A stretch of DNA of 64,000 nt from Roseiarcus sp963816065 (GTDB lineage Bacteria > Pseudomonadota > Alphaproteobacteria > Rhizobiales > Beijerinckiaceae), in the NCBI GenBank assembly GCA_963816065.1, contig CAWFJG010000022.1, positions 1 to 64,000 on the forward strand, read 5' to 3'. Shown piece by piece: positions 54,813 through 64,000 of this stretch; positions within the stretch are counted from its first letter, which is position 1, and each line of letters starts with the position of its first letter. The notes under the pieces are model-generated. The model had not been told where the DNA came from, did not search any database, and saw only the letters and a list, made by a program, of their open reading frames with translations. Made by a program: the position numbers and the translations under genes.

Positions 54813-56112
54813 GCGGGGCGCCGGGCGCGTTGTCCGGGGACGGCTGCTCACCTTCATCGACGACCCGGCTGAGGCCGGCGTAACGGCGCGCCGCTATCTC
54901 GAAGACGGGGCGGTTCTGATCGAGGACGGGCGGATCGCCGCGGTCGGCGACGCGCCCGCAATTCTCGCCCTGGCGCCCGCGGATGCGACGATCGACGATC
55001 ATTCGGGCGCGCTCGTCATGCCCGGGCTGATCGACGTCCACATCCACTATCCGCAGACGCAGGTGATCGCTTCCTATGGCGCGCAGCTGCTCGACTGGCT
55101 GCACAACTACACCTTCGTCGAGGAGCAGCGGTTCGCCGATCCGGCGCACTGCGCCCGCGTGGCGGAGTTCTTTCTCGAGGAGCTCTTTCGCTGCGGCACG
55201 ACGACGGCGCTCGTCTATTGCACCGTCTATCCGCAATCGGCGGAGGCGTTCTTTGCCGCCGCCGAACGGGTCGGGGCGCGCATGATCGCCGGCAAGGCGA
55301 TGCTCGACCGCAACGCGCCGGCGGCGCTGCTCGATGACGTTCAGACGAGCTACGACGACACGAAGGCGCTTATCGAGCGCTGGCATGGCCGAGGCCGGCT
55401 CGGCTATGCGGTGACGCCGCGTTTCGCCATCACCTCGACGGAGGCGCAGCTCCAGGCGGCGGGGTCGCTGGTAAGGGCGTTCCCCGGCGTCTACATGCAG
55501 TCGCACGTCGATGAGAATACCGACGAAATCGAGTTCGCGCGTCAGCTCTTTCCCGAGGCGCGCGACTATCTCGACGTCTATGGCCGCGCCGGCCTGCTCG
55601 GACCGCGCTCGGTGTTCGGCCATTGCATCCACATGACGGGCGACGAGGTCGCGGCGATGGCCGAAAGCCGGTCGGTCGCGGCCTTCTGCCCGACTTCGAA
55701 CCTGTTCCTCGGCTCCGGCCTGTTCGACCGGGCGCGGCTCGCCGGCGCCGGCGTGAGGATCGGGCTCGCCACCGACGTCGGCGGCGGAACCAGCTACTCG
55801 ATGCTTCGGACAGCCGCCGAGGGCTACAAGGTGCTGCAGCTCGGCGGTCAGCCGTGGCCGGCGGCGGAGGCCTTCTACCAGATGACCCTCGGCAACGCGC
55901 GCGCGCTCAGCCTCGACCAGGCCATCGGCTCGATCGAAGTCGGCAAGGACGCCGACCTCGTCATCCTCGATTCGCGCGCGACCCCGGCGATGGCGCACCG
56001 GATGGAGAGGGTCGACGGCGACCTCGACCAGGAGCTGTTCGTTCTGGTCACGCTCGGCGACGACCGCGCCGTGCGGCAGACCTACGTGGCGGGCGAGCCG
56101 CGGAAGACGTGA
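54760..56112 (+). CDS. guaD: Guanine deaminase
   Basis: 450 residues as written. The amidohydrolase metal sites are clear: GLIDVHIHYPQTQV, MQSHVDENTDEIEFA, FGHCIHMTGDE and GLATDVGGGTSYSM. It converts guanine to xanthine, feeding the ureide pathway of the preceding fused enzyme. The native N-terminus (near RVVRGRLLTFIDDP) has no good in-frame start. A GTG at 54809 overlapping the previous TGA is one frame off, so a single-base deletion near 54830 is likely. The first 20 residues given here are probably not native. Confidence 0.88.
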   Translation: MRRSTGSRRCGFGRFWRERGAGRVVRGRLLTFIDDPAEAGVTARRYLEDGAVLIEDGRIAAVGDAPAILALAPADATIDDHSGALVMPGLIDVHIHYPQTQVIASYGAQLLDWLHNYTFVEEQRFADPAHCARVAEFFLEELFRCGTTTALVYCTVYPQSAEAFFAAAERVGARMIAGKAMLDRNAPAALLDDVQTSYDDTKALIERWHGRGRLGYAVTPRFAITSTEAQLQAAGSLVRAFPGVYMQSHVDENTDEIEFARQLFPEARDYLDVYGRAGLLGPRSVFGHCIHMTGDEVAAMAESRSVAAFCPTSNLFLGSGLFDRARLAGAGVRIGLATDVGGGTSYSMLRTAAEGYKVLQLGGQPWPAAEAFYQMTLGNARALSLDQAIGSIEVGKDADLVILDSRATPAMAHRMERVDGDLDQELFVLVTLGDDRAVRQTYVAGEPRKT

Positions 56113-56346
56113 GCGTTTGCAGGGCCTCGGCGAGGCTCCTGGCGCCGGAACCGATTGTGACGGCCGAGCGCCCGGAGCGGCGCGGTCTGCCTGCGCCCGA
56201 CGTCGGCGCAACCTCCGCCGGCGCGGCTTCCATTTCCTTCAACCGGCTTCCAAAGGCTTCACTTTCCTTCCGCCGGGCCTTCCAGAAATTTCCATGGCCT
56301 TCAAAAAGTTGCAGAAATTTCCGAGAAGCTGAGACTTATCAAGGCG
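56113..56346. other. Convergent intergenic region rich in TTCC repeats
   Basis: This gap between guaD (plus) and the HTH gene (minus) holds many short CTTCC/TTTCC units between 56230 and 56335, including CAGAAATTTCC twice. No gene is evident. It may act as a bidirectional transcription end, but no classical hairpin plus T-run was found. Confidence 0.5.
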
Positions 56347-57000
56347 TTACCCCCAGAAGAAGGAGCTAATGTTCGACAGCGAGAAATTCGACATCTCCGG
56401 CCTGCAGAACGCGGGAACGTACATCGCCGGAGTTGGCGGCGGCGACGGCTCCGCTCCAGCGGCCGGCGGCGCAGCGGGCGCGATCGGCCCGTGCGGCCCG
56501 GCGAGCGGCGGGGGCGGCCGCGCGGCCCCTTCCGCGGCGGCCGGACCGGGCGATTTGGCCCCCGCCATCTCGGCCTCGACGCCGAGCCGGATCCGGTCGA
56601 CGAGCATCTCGACCACCAGCGCGTCGGCCTGCTGCGACGGCTGCGGCGCGGCCTTGCGGGCGCGCGTCTGATAGGCGTCGAGCCGGTCGATCGCCTTGAT
56701 GTACGGGGCGATCGCCCGGACGTCGCCCTTCGCCAGCGCCTCGCCCGCCATTTTGACGACGAATTCCAGCCGCTCGATCTGCAGGGCGGCGTAGATGTCC
56801 TCGTCGACCGGCTGCGAGCGCCGGACATGGGCGCCGACGATCTGGCGCACCCGCCGCTCCGAAAGCCCTTCCATGCTGGCGACGTCGCGATAGCCCCAGC
56901 CCTCGCGCAGGCAGTCGAGCATGCGTCGGGTCCGCGCCGCCCGGGTGAAGGTCGTGATGCGGGGCGAGGGGGGCGCCCATCGACAGTCGCTAAGCCGCAA
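56347..57000 (-). CDS. Helix-turn-helix protein with Pro/Ala-rich tail, function unknown
   Basis: 217 residues as annotated. Residues 20-60 look like a resolvase- or sigma-region-4-like HTH: MLDCLREGWGYRDVASMEGL followed by SERRVRQIVGAHVRRS. A helical segment follows (YAALQIERLEFVVKMAGEAL, IAPYIKAIDRLDAYQ). The last 90 residues are Pro/Ala/Gly-rich, ending SLSNISSFFWG. The start could instead be ATG of MLDCL at about 56922. Not recognised as a named family. Confidence 0.6.
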   Translation of the reverse strand: MRLSDCRWAPPSPRITTFTRAARTRRMLDCLREGWGYRDVASMEGLSERRVRQIVGAHVRRSQPVDEDIYAALQIERLEFVVKMAGEALAKGDVRAIAPYIKAIDRLDAYQTRARKAAPQPSQQADALVVEMLVDRIRLGVEAEMAGAKSPGPAAAEGAARPPPPLAGPHGPIAPAAPPAAGAEPSPPPTPAMYVPAFCRPEMSNFSLSNISSFFWG

Positions 57001-57539
57001 GAAGGAGAAAAGCGGACGTCGACCAACAGCGCGAACGGAGGCCGGGAAAGCGGCGACAACGACCGAACGGACGAGGTCGGGGTGTTCCGGACGCAGCGCC
57101 GCTGCGGCTCACCTCACTCTCAGCGACCGCAATGCGGATAGCGCCCGTTCCCCCTGGTCGGCCGGTCGGCGTTGTTGACCCGGTTACACGACCAAGCGCT
57201 GCCAAAGTTCCGATTTTTTGCCTCCCGACATAGTCTGGCTCGCGAAGGGCATGATTCATGCTCCGCGTCCGGCTTTCCGCTTCGGCGTCACGATCGATCG
57301 CGAGCGTATTTTCGGCGAAGAGGTATGGAAAGAGCCTCTTCCTGTTCTGATCCGGGCCGCCGATTCCAGCGTTTTCGTTGCCGCTGCCGGACGTGACGCT
57401 GCCCTTTTGGCCGTTTCGCGGAGAGAAGGGGAGGGTGGGCCCCGCGGCGCCTTGACCGTCGCCGGCGTATCCTGATCTGATCGCGCCTCACGGGCGCCTC
57501 GATGACGTTCGGTCGCGCGGGCTCACAGGGGGAGAGACG
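57001..57539. other. Gap between the HTH gene and the thaumatin-like gene
   Basis: Mostly without convincing genes. An 85-codon plus-strand frame at 57218-57475 (MPPDIVWLAKGMIHAPRPAF...) may be a small gene but has no recognisable family and no good ribosome binding site. The promoter of the downstream secreted protein should lie in its last 100 bases; GGGGGAGAG stands just before ATG 57540. Confidence 0.4.
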
Positions 57540-59206
57540 ATGGGAGTCTTCTTGCGATATCCGCTTCGGGTTCGCGGCCGAGCGGACAGACTATCCATCG
57601 TCCTCCTTGCGCCCGTTCTTCTAGGATTCGCCCTGCTGCTGTTCGGACGCGCTCCGAGCCATGCGGCGGACCCCTGCCTGGACAACCTGCCCGCGCCAAC
57701 TCCCGCCCTGCACAGAGTCGTTCAATTGGTGAATTGCTCCAATCAAAGGGTGTTGGGGACGGCGAACGCCGCGCACGCCGCCGGGCTGCCGGCGAACCCG
57801 GTCATGCCGCGCGAAAACACCTGGGTGATGGAGCCCTTTCCGGTCCCCGCCGGCGCGCCGGCGAACGCCAATGTCCTGACCATCGACATCCCCGAGGCCT
57901 GGGAGAACACGTCGCCAAAGGGTTCCACGGGGCCCAATTTCTGGGTGCGCACGGGCTGCCGGTACGACACGGCGATCGGGATTGCGCAGTGCGAGACCGG
58001 CGGCTGCTCAGGCTTCTACGATTGCAGCAAGGCTCTGCTCGGCCCTCCGGTCGGCGCCACGATCGCCGAGTGGACCTTCTACCAGCCGACGACGATCAAC
58101 GGACAGACTTATCATCTGGATTATCCGGACATCAGCGCCGTCAACGGCGTGAACCTGAACCTGGACATTCAGCCGGTCGGAGGCTCGTCCGCCAGCCCCA
58201 TCAGCGCGAATGACCCGCAGTGGCTGTCTGAGAACTACCCCCTGACGGTGCACGGCGCCGATCTGCGAACCCCTGGAGATGCGTTGGGTCAGTGCCCCGG
58301 GTCGTTTCAGCTCAAGCGCTCCGATCTGACCGGCGTGACGACGCCTCCGACGCTTCCGGGCCAGGCGCTTTATGCCTTCGTCATCGCGGACGCCGCTGGA
58401 ACGCCGCAGGATCCTGCGGGAAACTCGATCATCGGCTGCTTCTCGAACTGCGGGCGATACGAGTTTCCGACCAGCGCCGCCGCCGACTGCGCCGACGCCA
58501 GCCCGGACTCCCGGTGTTTCCTGCACAAGACCTTCTGCCTCTACCTGCCGTCGGACGCCTACGGGCGGTCCTGCACGACGGATGCCGATTGCGCCTACAA
58601 GGGCGTCAATTACGGACTCGCGTGCTGGGACAACGGGAACGGCAAGCCGGTGTGCAGCGGCCGGGGCTTCATCAAACAGTCGAGCTGCGACCCCGGCGTG
58701 TGCACATTTCAATATGGTTTCCAGGGAAGCAAGGCCTGGCAGCCGCCCTTGGCTCGATGCACCGCCGTCACGAGCAACTCCGCGGCCTGCATCGGCGAAG
58801 ACACGGTGCATGACGTCATGCGCAAGGCGTATACGTGGCCGAACGATCCGCAGGTCTACGGCGGCGACGCCGCCCTCTACAGGATCGTCTTCGCGCCGGG
58901 GGGAACGAGCGTCCCGATCACGCCCTCCGTCGGCCAGGCGGCCGGGCGCCGACGGAAAGCGGGATCCCGCTCTGTAGTTCATTGCCGGCGCATTACGGCT
59001 ACGCGTCACAATATTCGGGTGCGGGCAGCGCGGCTTGCGACAAGCCCTGCGATGTTCCCGTCAATTCGGTCTGCCCGGGATTCCGGCCGCCGGCCGCCAG
59101 CTTCGCGGTGGCCTATCCGGGCGCGACTTCCGCGTCCCCGTGGGCCTGCAATTTCAATCCGAACGGCGGCGGCGGCAACAACGGCGTGATCTGCCGTTGG
59201 CAATGA
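57540..59206 (+). CDS. Secreted thaumatin-like protein with C-terminal frameshift
   Basis: The frame opens MGVFLRYPLRVRG and has a hydrophobic signal sequence with likely cleavage after APSHA. The thaumatin fold is recognisable: NFWVRTGCRYDTAIGIAQCE, TGGCSGFYDCSKALLGPP, TIAEWTFYQP and YPDISAVNGVNLNLDI, with many cysteines through the chain, including FLHKTFCLYLPSDAYGRSC. The original frame ends at 59189, but from about 58970 the sensible sequence (PAHYGYASQYSGAGSAACDK ... NGVICRWQ) is in another frame, ending at 59206. Thaumatin-like proteins are common in plants and fungi and scarce in bacteria. Role unknown; glucan binding is possible. Confidence 0.72.
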
Positions 59207-59291
59207 CGATCGGGGTTGCCGGTCGGCAGCCGGAGGGACTTTCCTGCTGGTCGAGGATCGTCGATCCGGTCCAGGGTCGAGCCGTCGCGCC

Positions 59292-60991
<1,700 letters not shown>

Positions 60992-61095
60992 GACAATTCC
61001 TTCGTAAGTCGCAAAGTCAAGAAACGAGGGCGATCATTGTGAGGAAACGCCGGAGACCCTCATCCGGCGCTCCGCGCCACCTTCCCCCGGAGGGG

Positions 61096-62413
61096 GCACG
61101 GCTGTCCGGGGAATTTTTCACGCATAGGGGAAGTCCAACTGGTTGGGATTGAGGCGGTCGCGTTTTCTGCTTGGATTGGTCGGTGGGGGCGTTTCGATGG
61201 CTGCGAGGCGGCGGCGGGGGCGAAGAGGAAGACGTCGACGAGTTCGGTGAAGCGCAGGATATCGAATTTGGTTTTGGCGGCCTTGGCCGCCAGTTCTCAG
61301 CAGGATGTAGGCGATTATCGCCGCGTAGATCTGCAGTTTGACGGCGTTTGCACTGGTTCCGAGGAAGGAGCGCAGCTTCAGGTGCTGCTTGAGCCAGCGG
61401 AACAGCAGCTCGATTTGCCAGCGGAACTTGTCGGCCTGGGCGATTTCGACGGCGGATCGCTTCATGTCGTTGGTGATCACGACGATCGTCTTTGCGTCCT
61501 CGTCGCGCAGGATTACGATGCGGCGCAGCGGGATCGGCAGCTTGGAATCGCCTTTGCTCGAGAGCTCGACCTCCTCATCGGCGATCACGGTGAAGCCGTC
61601 TCCGCGCGAGGGCCCGTATTGGCGCTCGGCCTTGACGGTCAGGCCCATGTTGGTCTTGGGCCTGGTGACGAAGAAGGCCTCGGCCGCATGAATGGCTCTC
61701 CACCAGCCGTAATGGCAGTAGCCCTTGTCGAACACATAGGTGAGGCCGGCCTCGATCTCGATCTGTCGGCCATCTGGGCGTCGTTGACGTTGGCGTCGGT
61801 GATGTCGAGGATCTGCGGCAGATCGCGGCCGGGATCGTAGACGACATGGGCCTTCATGCCGCGGATGCGGCCGTTGGACTTGGCCCAATCGAACAGTTTT
61901 CCCAATGGGATGGGCGTCGAGTCGATCAGGCGCAGCAGTTTCTTGGCCTCGGCCCGGGTCGAGCGGTCGGCGAGACCCGCGACCATCCCCAGGACTTCGG
62001 CGAAGGCTTCGACTGGCCGGCGGGCATTGGCGTCGGCAAGCGTCGAGCGGGCGATCGCCTCGCAGCGCAGATGATAATGGGCGTTGGCGTTGGCGTTCCA
62101 GCCGGATGCGAGCGCGCGCAGCGACGTCGCGCCGGTGAGCTGGGCGTGGATCAACACCATCAGGTGCTCCCAGCTGCGGAACGATTTGTCATAGGCGTCG
62201 GCGTTTCGGCGCTTGACGATCGCCTCGAACCGCCGCCGGTCGAGGGGTTCGACAAGTTGGCTGAAAATGGTCGGAGTAAAACGCATGCCCCGCTCTCTTT
62301 TCTAAGTCTCTACAACCAGAAAATACCAAGGAATCTCATCAAGTTCCCTGGTTTTGCGGGGCATGCGCTGCGACACGTTAAATCAGCCCTTACACTTCCC
62401 CGGACAGCCGTGC
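61096..62413 (-). mobile_element. IS4-type insertion sequence between hutU and hutG
   Basis: Perfect 18-bp inverted repeats (GCACGGCTGTCCGGGGAA at 61096-61113 and its complement at 62396-62413) enclose one transposase gene on the minus strand. Length of about 1.3 kb is reasonable for this group. The flanks carry GC-rich palindromes typical of intergenic repeats, so the element landed in such a unit between hut genes. The transposase frame is broken. Confidence 0.82.
61118..62286 (-). pseudogene. IS4-family transposase, frameshifted
   Basis: ATG 62286 opens MRFTPTIFSQLVEPLDRRRF and reads SWEHLMVLIHAQLTGATSLR, IARSTLADANARR, LRLIDSTPIPL (first catalytic Asp) and ITDANVNDAQ. A break near 61775 shifts to EIEAGLTYVFDKGYCHYGWW, then VITNDMKRSAV and KFRWQIELLFRWLKQHLKLR (Glu block). 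A second break near 61293 moves to another frame (FDILRFTELVDVFLF), and the probable natural end NPNQLDFPYA-stop at 61118 is in the middle frame again. At least three frame changes, so not functional as written. Confidence 0.85.
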
Positions 62414-62430
62414 GGAGGGGGGGAGGGTCG

Positions 62431-62468
62431 CCCTCTCCCACCGGGAGAGGGACGCGGCCGAAGGCCGC
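62431..62468. repeat. Two GC-rich hairpins flanking the IS4-type element
   Basis: CCCTCTCCC-ACC-GGGAGAGGG at 62431-62451 and GCGGCC-GAA-GGCCGC at 62454-62468. Units like these, with TGAGGGG close by (62473-62479), are common intergenic palindromes in Hyphomicrobiales. The matching part on the other side of the IS is at about 61061-61096 (CCTCATCCGGCGCTCCGCGCC). Confidence 0.65.
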
Positions 62469-62496
62469 GGGGTGAGGGGTCGCTGGCGCATGCGGC

Positions 62497-63318
62497 TCAG
62501 CCGGGACCACGCTGCGTCCAGTCGAGCAGGACGGTCAGGAGCGCGCTGAGCGTGGCGCGGGTCGGCGTCGCGCAGACCTCGTCGATGGCGCCGGGCCAGG
62601 TGTCGGGCCAGGGCTGCGGGGGCTCGATCATATAGGCGCGGCAAGCCAGTTCGAGTTGCACGGCCTCGACGCCGCTCTCCGGACGGCCGAAATCTCGGGT
62701 GATCCAGCCGCCCTTGAAGCGACCGTCGACGACGAAGCTCTGGCGGCTCGACGCAAGGGTCTCGACGAGCCGATCGCGTAACGAGGCCGAGCAGCTGCGC
62801 CCGGAATTCGTCCCGAGGTTGAAGATCGGCAGCTTGCCCTCGAACAGGCGCGGAACGATGGAGCGGATCGAATGCGCGTCGTAGAGGGCGACGCGCGGAT
62901 GCCTGCTGCGCAGTCGGGCGATCTCGCTCCGCAGCGCGTCGTGGTAGGGCGCGTAATAGAGCGCGCGGCGGTCGGCGATCTCGGCCGCGGCGGGCGCCCC
63001 GCCTTCGTGATAGAGCGGCTCGCCATCGAAGGTGGTCGTCGGGCAGAGTTCGGTCGTCGCCTGGCCCGGATAGAGCGACATGCCGTCGGGATTGCGGTTC
63101 ACGTCGATGATCGAGCGCGAAATGTCCGTTCGCACCACCGTCGCGCCGATCCCGCCTGCGAAATCGTAGAGTTCGGGGAGATGCCAGTCGGCGTCGCGCC
63201 GCGCCAGCCATTCGCTGACGAAGCGCGGCTCGTAGTCGGCGAGCTCCGTCCCGGCGTGCGGGATGCTGACGACCAGCGGCGCCTCGCGCTGCTCGATGTG
63301 GAGCCAATCCGGCGTCAT
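62497..63318 (-). CDS. hutG: N-formylglutamate deformylase
   Basis: 273 residues. The FGase fold is recognisable from VVSIPHAGTELADYE near the N-terminus, VVRTDISRSIIDVNRNPDG, CPTTTFDGEPLYHEG, RVALYDAHSIRSIVPRLFEG and DGRFKGGWITRDFGRP. It hydrolyses N-formyl-glutamate to glutamate and formate, the last step of the formimino-aspartate type of histidine breakdown. ATG 63318 overlaps the hutH stop (ATGA). The frame is clean, unlike hutU on the other side of the IS. Confidence 0.92.
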   Translation of the reverse strand: MTPDWLHIEQREAPLVVSIPHAGTELADYEPRFVSEWLARRDADWHLPELYDFAGGIGATVVRTDISRSIIDVNRNPDGMSLYPGQATTELCPTTTFDGEPLYHEGGAPAAAEIADRRALYYAPYHDALRSEIARLRSRHPRVALYDAHSIRSIVPRLFEGKLPIFNLGTNSGRSCSASLRDRLVETLASSRQSFVVDGRFKGGWITRDFGRPESGVEAVQLELACRAYMIEPPQPWPDTWPGAIDEVCATPTRATLSALLTVLLDWTQRGPG

Positions 63319-64000
63319 GCTTCGAGCTCCGGCCAGCGAACGTCGCCGGCGGCGGCGGCGAAATCGTCCGACGCGATCAGCGCAGCCGCGGCGGCGATGT
63401 CGGGGTGGAGGTAGCGGTCGTCGTCGAGCCGCGGCGCATCCTGCCGCAGACGCGCGCGCACGGCCTCGAGGGCGGCGCTCGACCGCAAGGGGGCATGGAA
63501 CTCGATCGCCTGCGCCGAGGCGAGGGCCTCGATCGCCACGACGTTGAGGGCGTTCTGAGCCATCGCTGCAAGGCGCCGCGCGCCATGCGCCGCCATCGAC
63601 ACGTGATCTTCCTGATTGGCGGAGGTCGGGATCGAGTCGACGCTGGCCGGATAGGCGCGCTGCTTGTTCTCGGAGACGAGCGCGGCGGCCGTGACCTGCG
63701 GGATCATGAAGCCCGAGTTGAGGCCCGGCCGCGGCGTCAGGAACGCCGGCAGGCCCGACAACGCCGGATCGACCAGCATGGCGATGCGCCGCTCGGCGAG
63801 CGAGCCGATCTCGCATACGGCCAGCGCGATCATGTCGGCGGCGAAGGCGACCGGCTCGGCGTGGAAATTGCCGCCCGACAGCGCCAGGTCGTCTTCCGGG
63901 AAAATCAGCGGATTGTCGGTGACGGCGTTCGCCTCGTCGGCAAGGGTCGCCGCCGCCTGGCGCAGAAGATCGAGGCAGGCCCCCATGACCTGCGGCTGGC
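63315..64000 (-). CDS. hutH: Histidine ammonia-lyase, C-terminal part (runs off the window)
   Basis: About 228 residues of the C-terminal half: EANAVTDNPLIFPEDD, GGNFHAEPVAFAADM, ERRIAMLVDPALSGLPAFL, NSGFMIPQVTAAALVSENKQ and PTSANQEDHVSMAAHGARR, all hallmarks of HutH. The MIO-forming ASG triad is in the part outside the window. The enzyme deaminates histidine to urocanate. The stop overlaps the hutG start by four bases, so the two are one operon. Confidence 0.93.
   Translation of the reverse strand, partial: QPQVMGACLDLLRQAAATLADEANAVTDNPLIFPEDDLALSGGNFHAEPVAFAADMIALAVCEIGSLAERRIAMLVDPALSGLPAFLTPRPGLNSGFMIPQVTAAALVSENKQRAYPASVDSIPTSANQEDHVSMAAHGARRLAAMAQNALNVVAIEALASAQAIEFHAPLRSSAALEAVRARLRQDAPRLDDDRYLHPDIAAAAALIASDDFAAAAGDVRWPELEA

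Noticed and set aside
57218..57475. An 85-codon plus-strand frame as a real gene
   Set aside because: No recognisable family, no good ribosome binding site and no conserved context; mentioned only as a possibility within the gap.

Overview
The window is high-GC chromosomal DNA of an alphaproteobacterium, most likely of the order Hyphomicrobiales (Rhizobiales). The clues are a GTTC-N7-GTTC SOS box in front of recA, DUF1674 and DUF3297 proteins, a YcgN protein, and dense GC-rich coding on both strands. The genus cannot be fixed from sequence alone.

Layout. Positions 1-14242 form a mosaic of mobile DNA around three ordinary genes (an M16 protease pair and a YdeI-type protein). It holds two nearly identical group II introns (1-1908 and 8177-10083, both minus strand), the 3' part of an IS630 transposase, an IS200/IS605 element, an IS1111-type IS110 element with a long non-coding tail, a frameshifted IS1634-type transposase and an intact IS1634-type element. 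Positions 14243-20428 are metabolic and housekeeping genes: propionyl-CoA synthetase, a TauE/SafE exporter, GtrA, an acyl-CoA ligase, a CHAD protein and DUF1674. Positions 20595-25864 are a three-gene glycosyltransferase unit in which a beta-sandwich-like domain appears four times and a GT9 enzyme seems divided between two overlapping genes.

Positions 26055-42754 are the centrepiece, a minus-strand catabolic cluster of about 17 kb. In transcription order it encodes a multicomponent phenol hydroxylase (dmpK-L-M-N-O-P type), a XylT-type ferredoxin, catechol 2,3-dioxygenase, a GlcG-like protein, 2-hydroxymuconic semialdehyde dehydrogenase, the lower meta-pathway (hydratase, acylating acetaldehyde dehydrogenase, aldolase, decarboxylase, tautomerase), and a complete branched-chain-amino-acid-type ABC importer. 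It converts phenol to pyruvate and acetyl-CoA through the 4-oxalocrotonate branch; no hydrolase (dmpD) is present. A divergent GntR/FCD regulator (43180-43899) is the likely controller. A shared AT-rich motif built on CGATATT occurs near the sigma-70-like promoter of dmpK, upstream of the regulator and inside the operon.

Positions 44070-53263 are core genes: tRNA-Gly, rplY, pth, a histidine kinase, a GST, YcgN, recA with an unusual tandem array of SOS half-sites, a DsbA-like protein, a VOC protein, DUF3297, rpsT and an enoyl-CoA hydratase. Positions 53391-56112 carry purine/ureide catabolism (allantoinase fused to OHCU decarboxylase, and guanine deaminase). Then come a helix-turn-helix protein, a secreted thaumatin-like protein, and histidine utilisation genes (hutU, hutG, hutH) interrupted by an IS4-type element.

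Many reading frames are broken by single-base changes (livH, livF, dmpC, the GT4 gene, hutU with about nine frame changes, several transposases). Protein similarity continues cleanly across each break. Some of this may be sequencing or assembly error rather than biology, so apparent pseudogenes should be read with that in mind.
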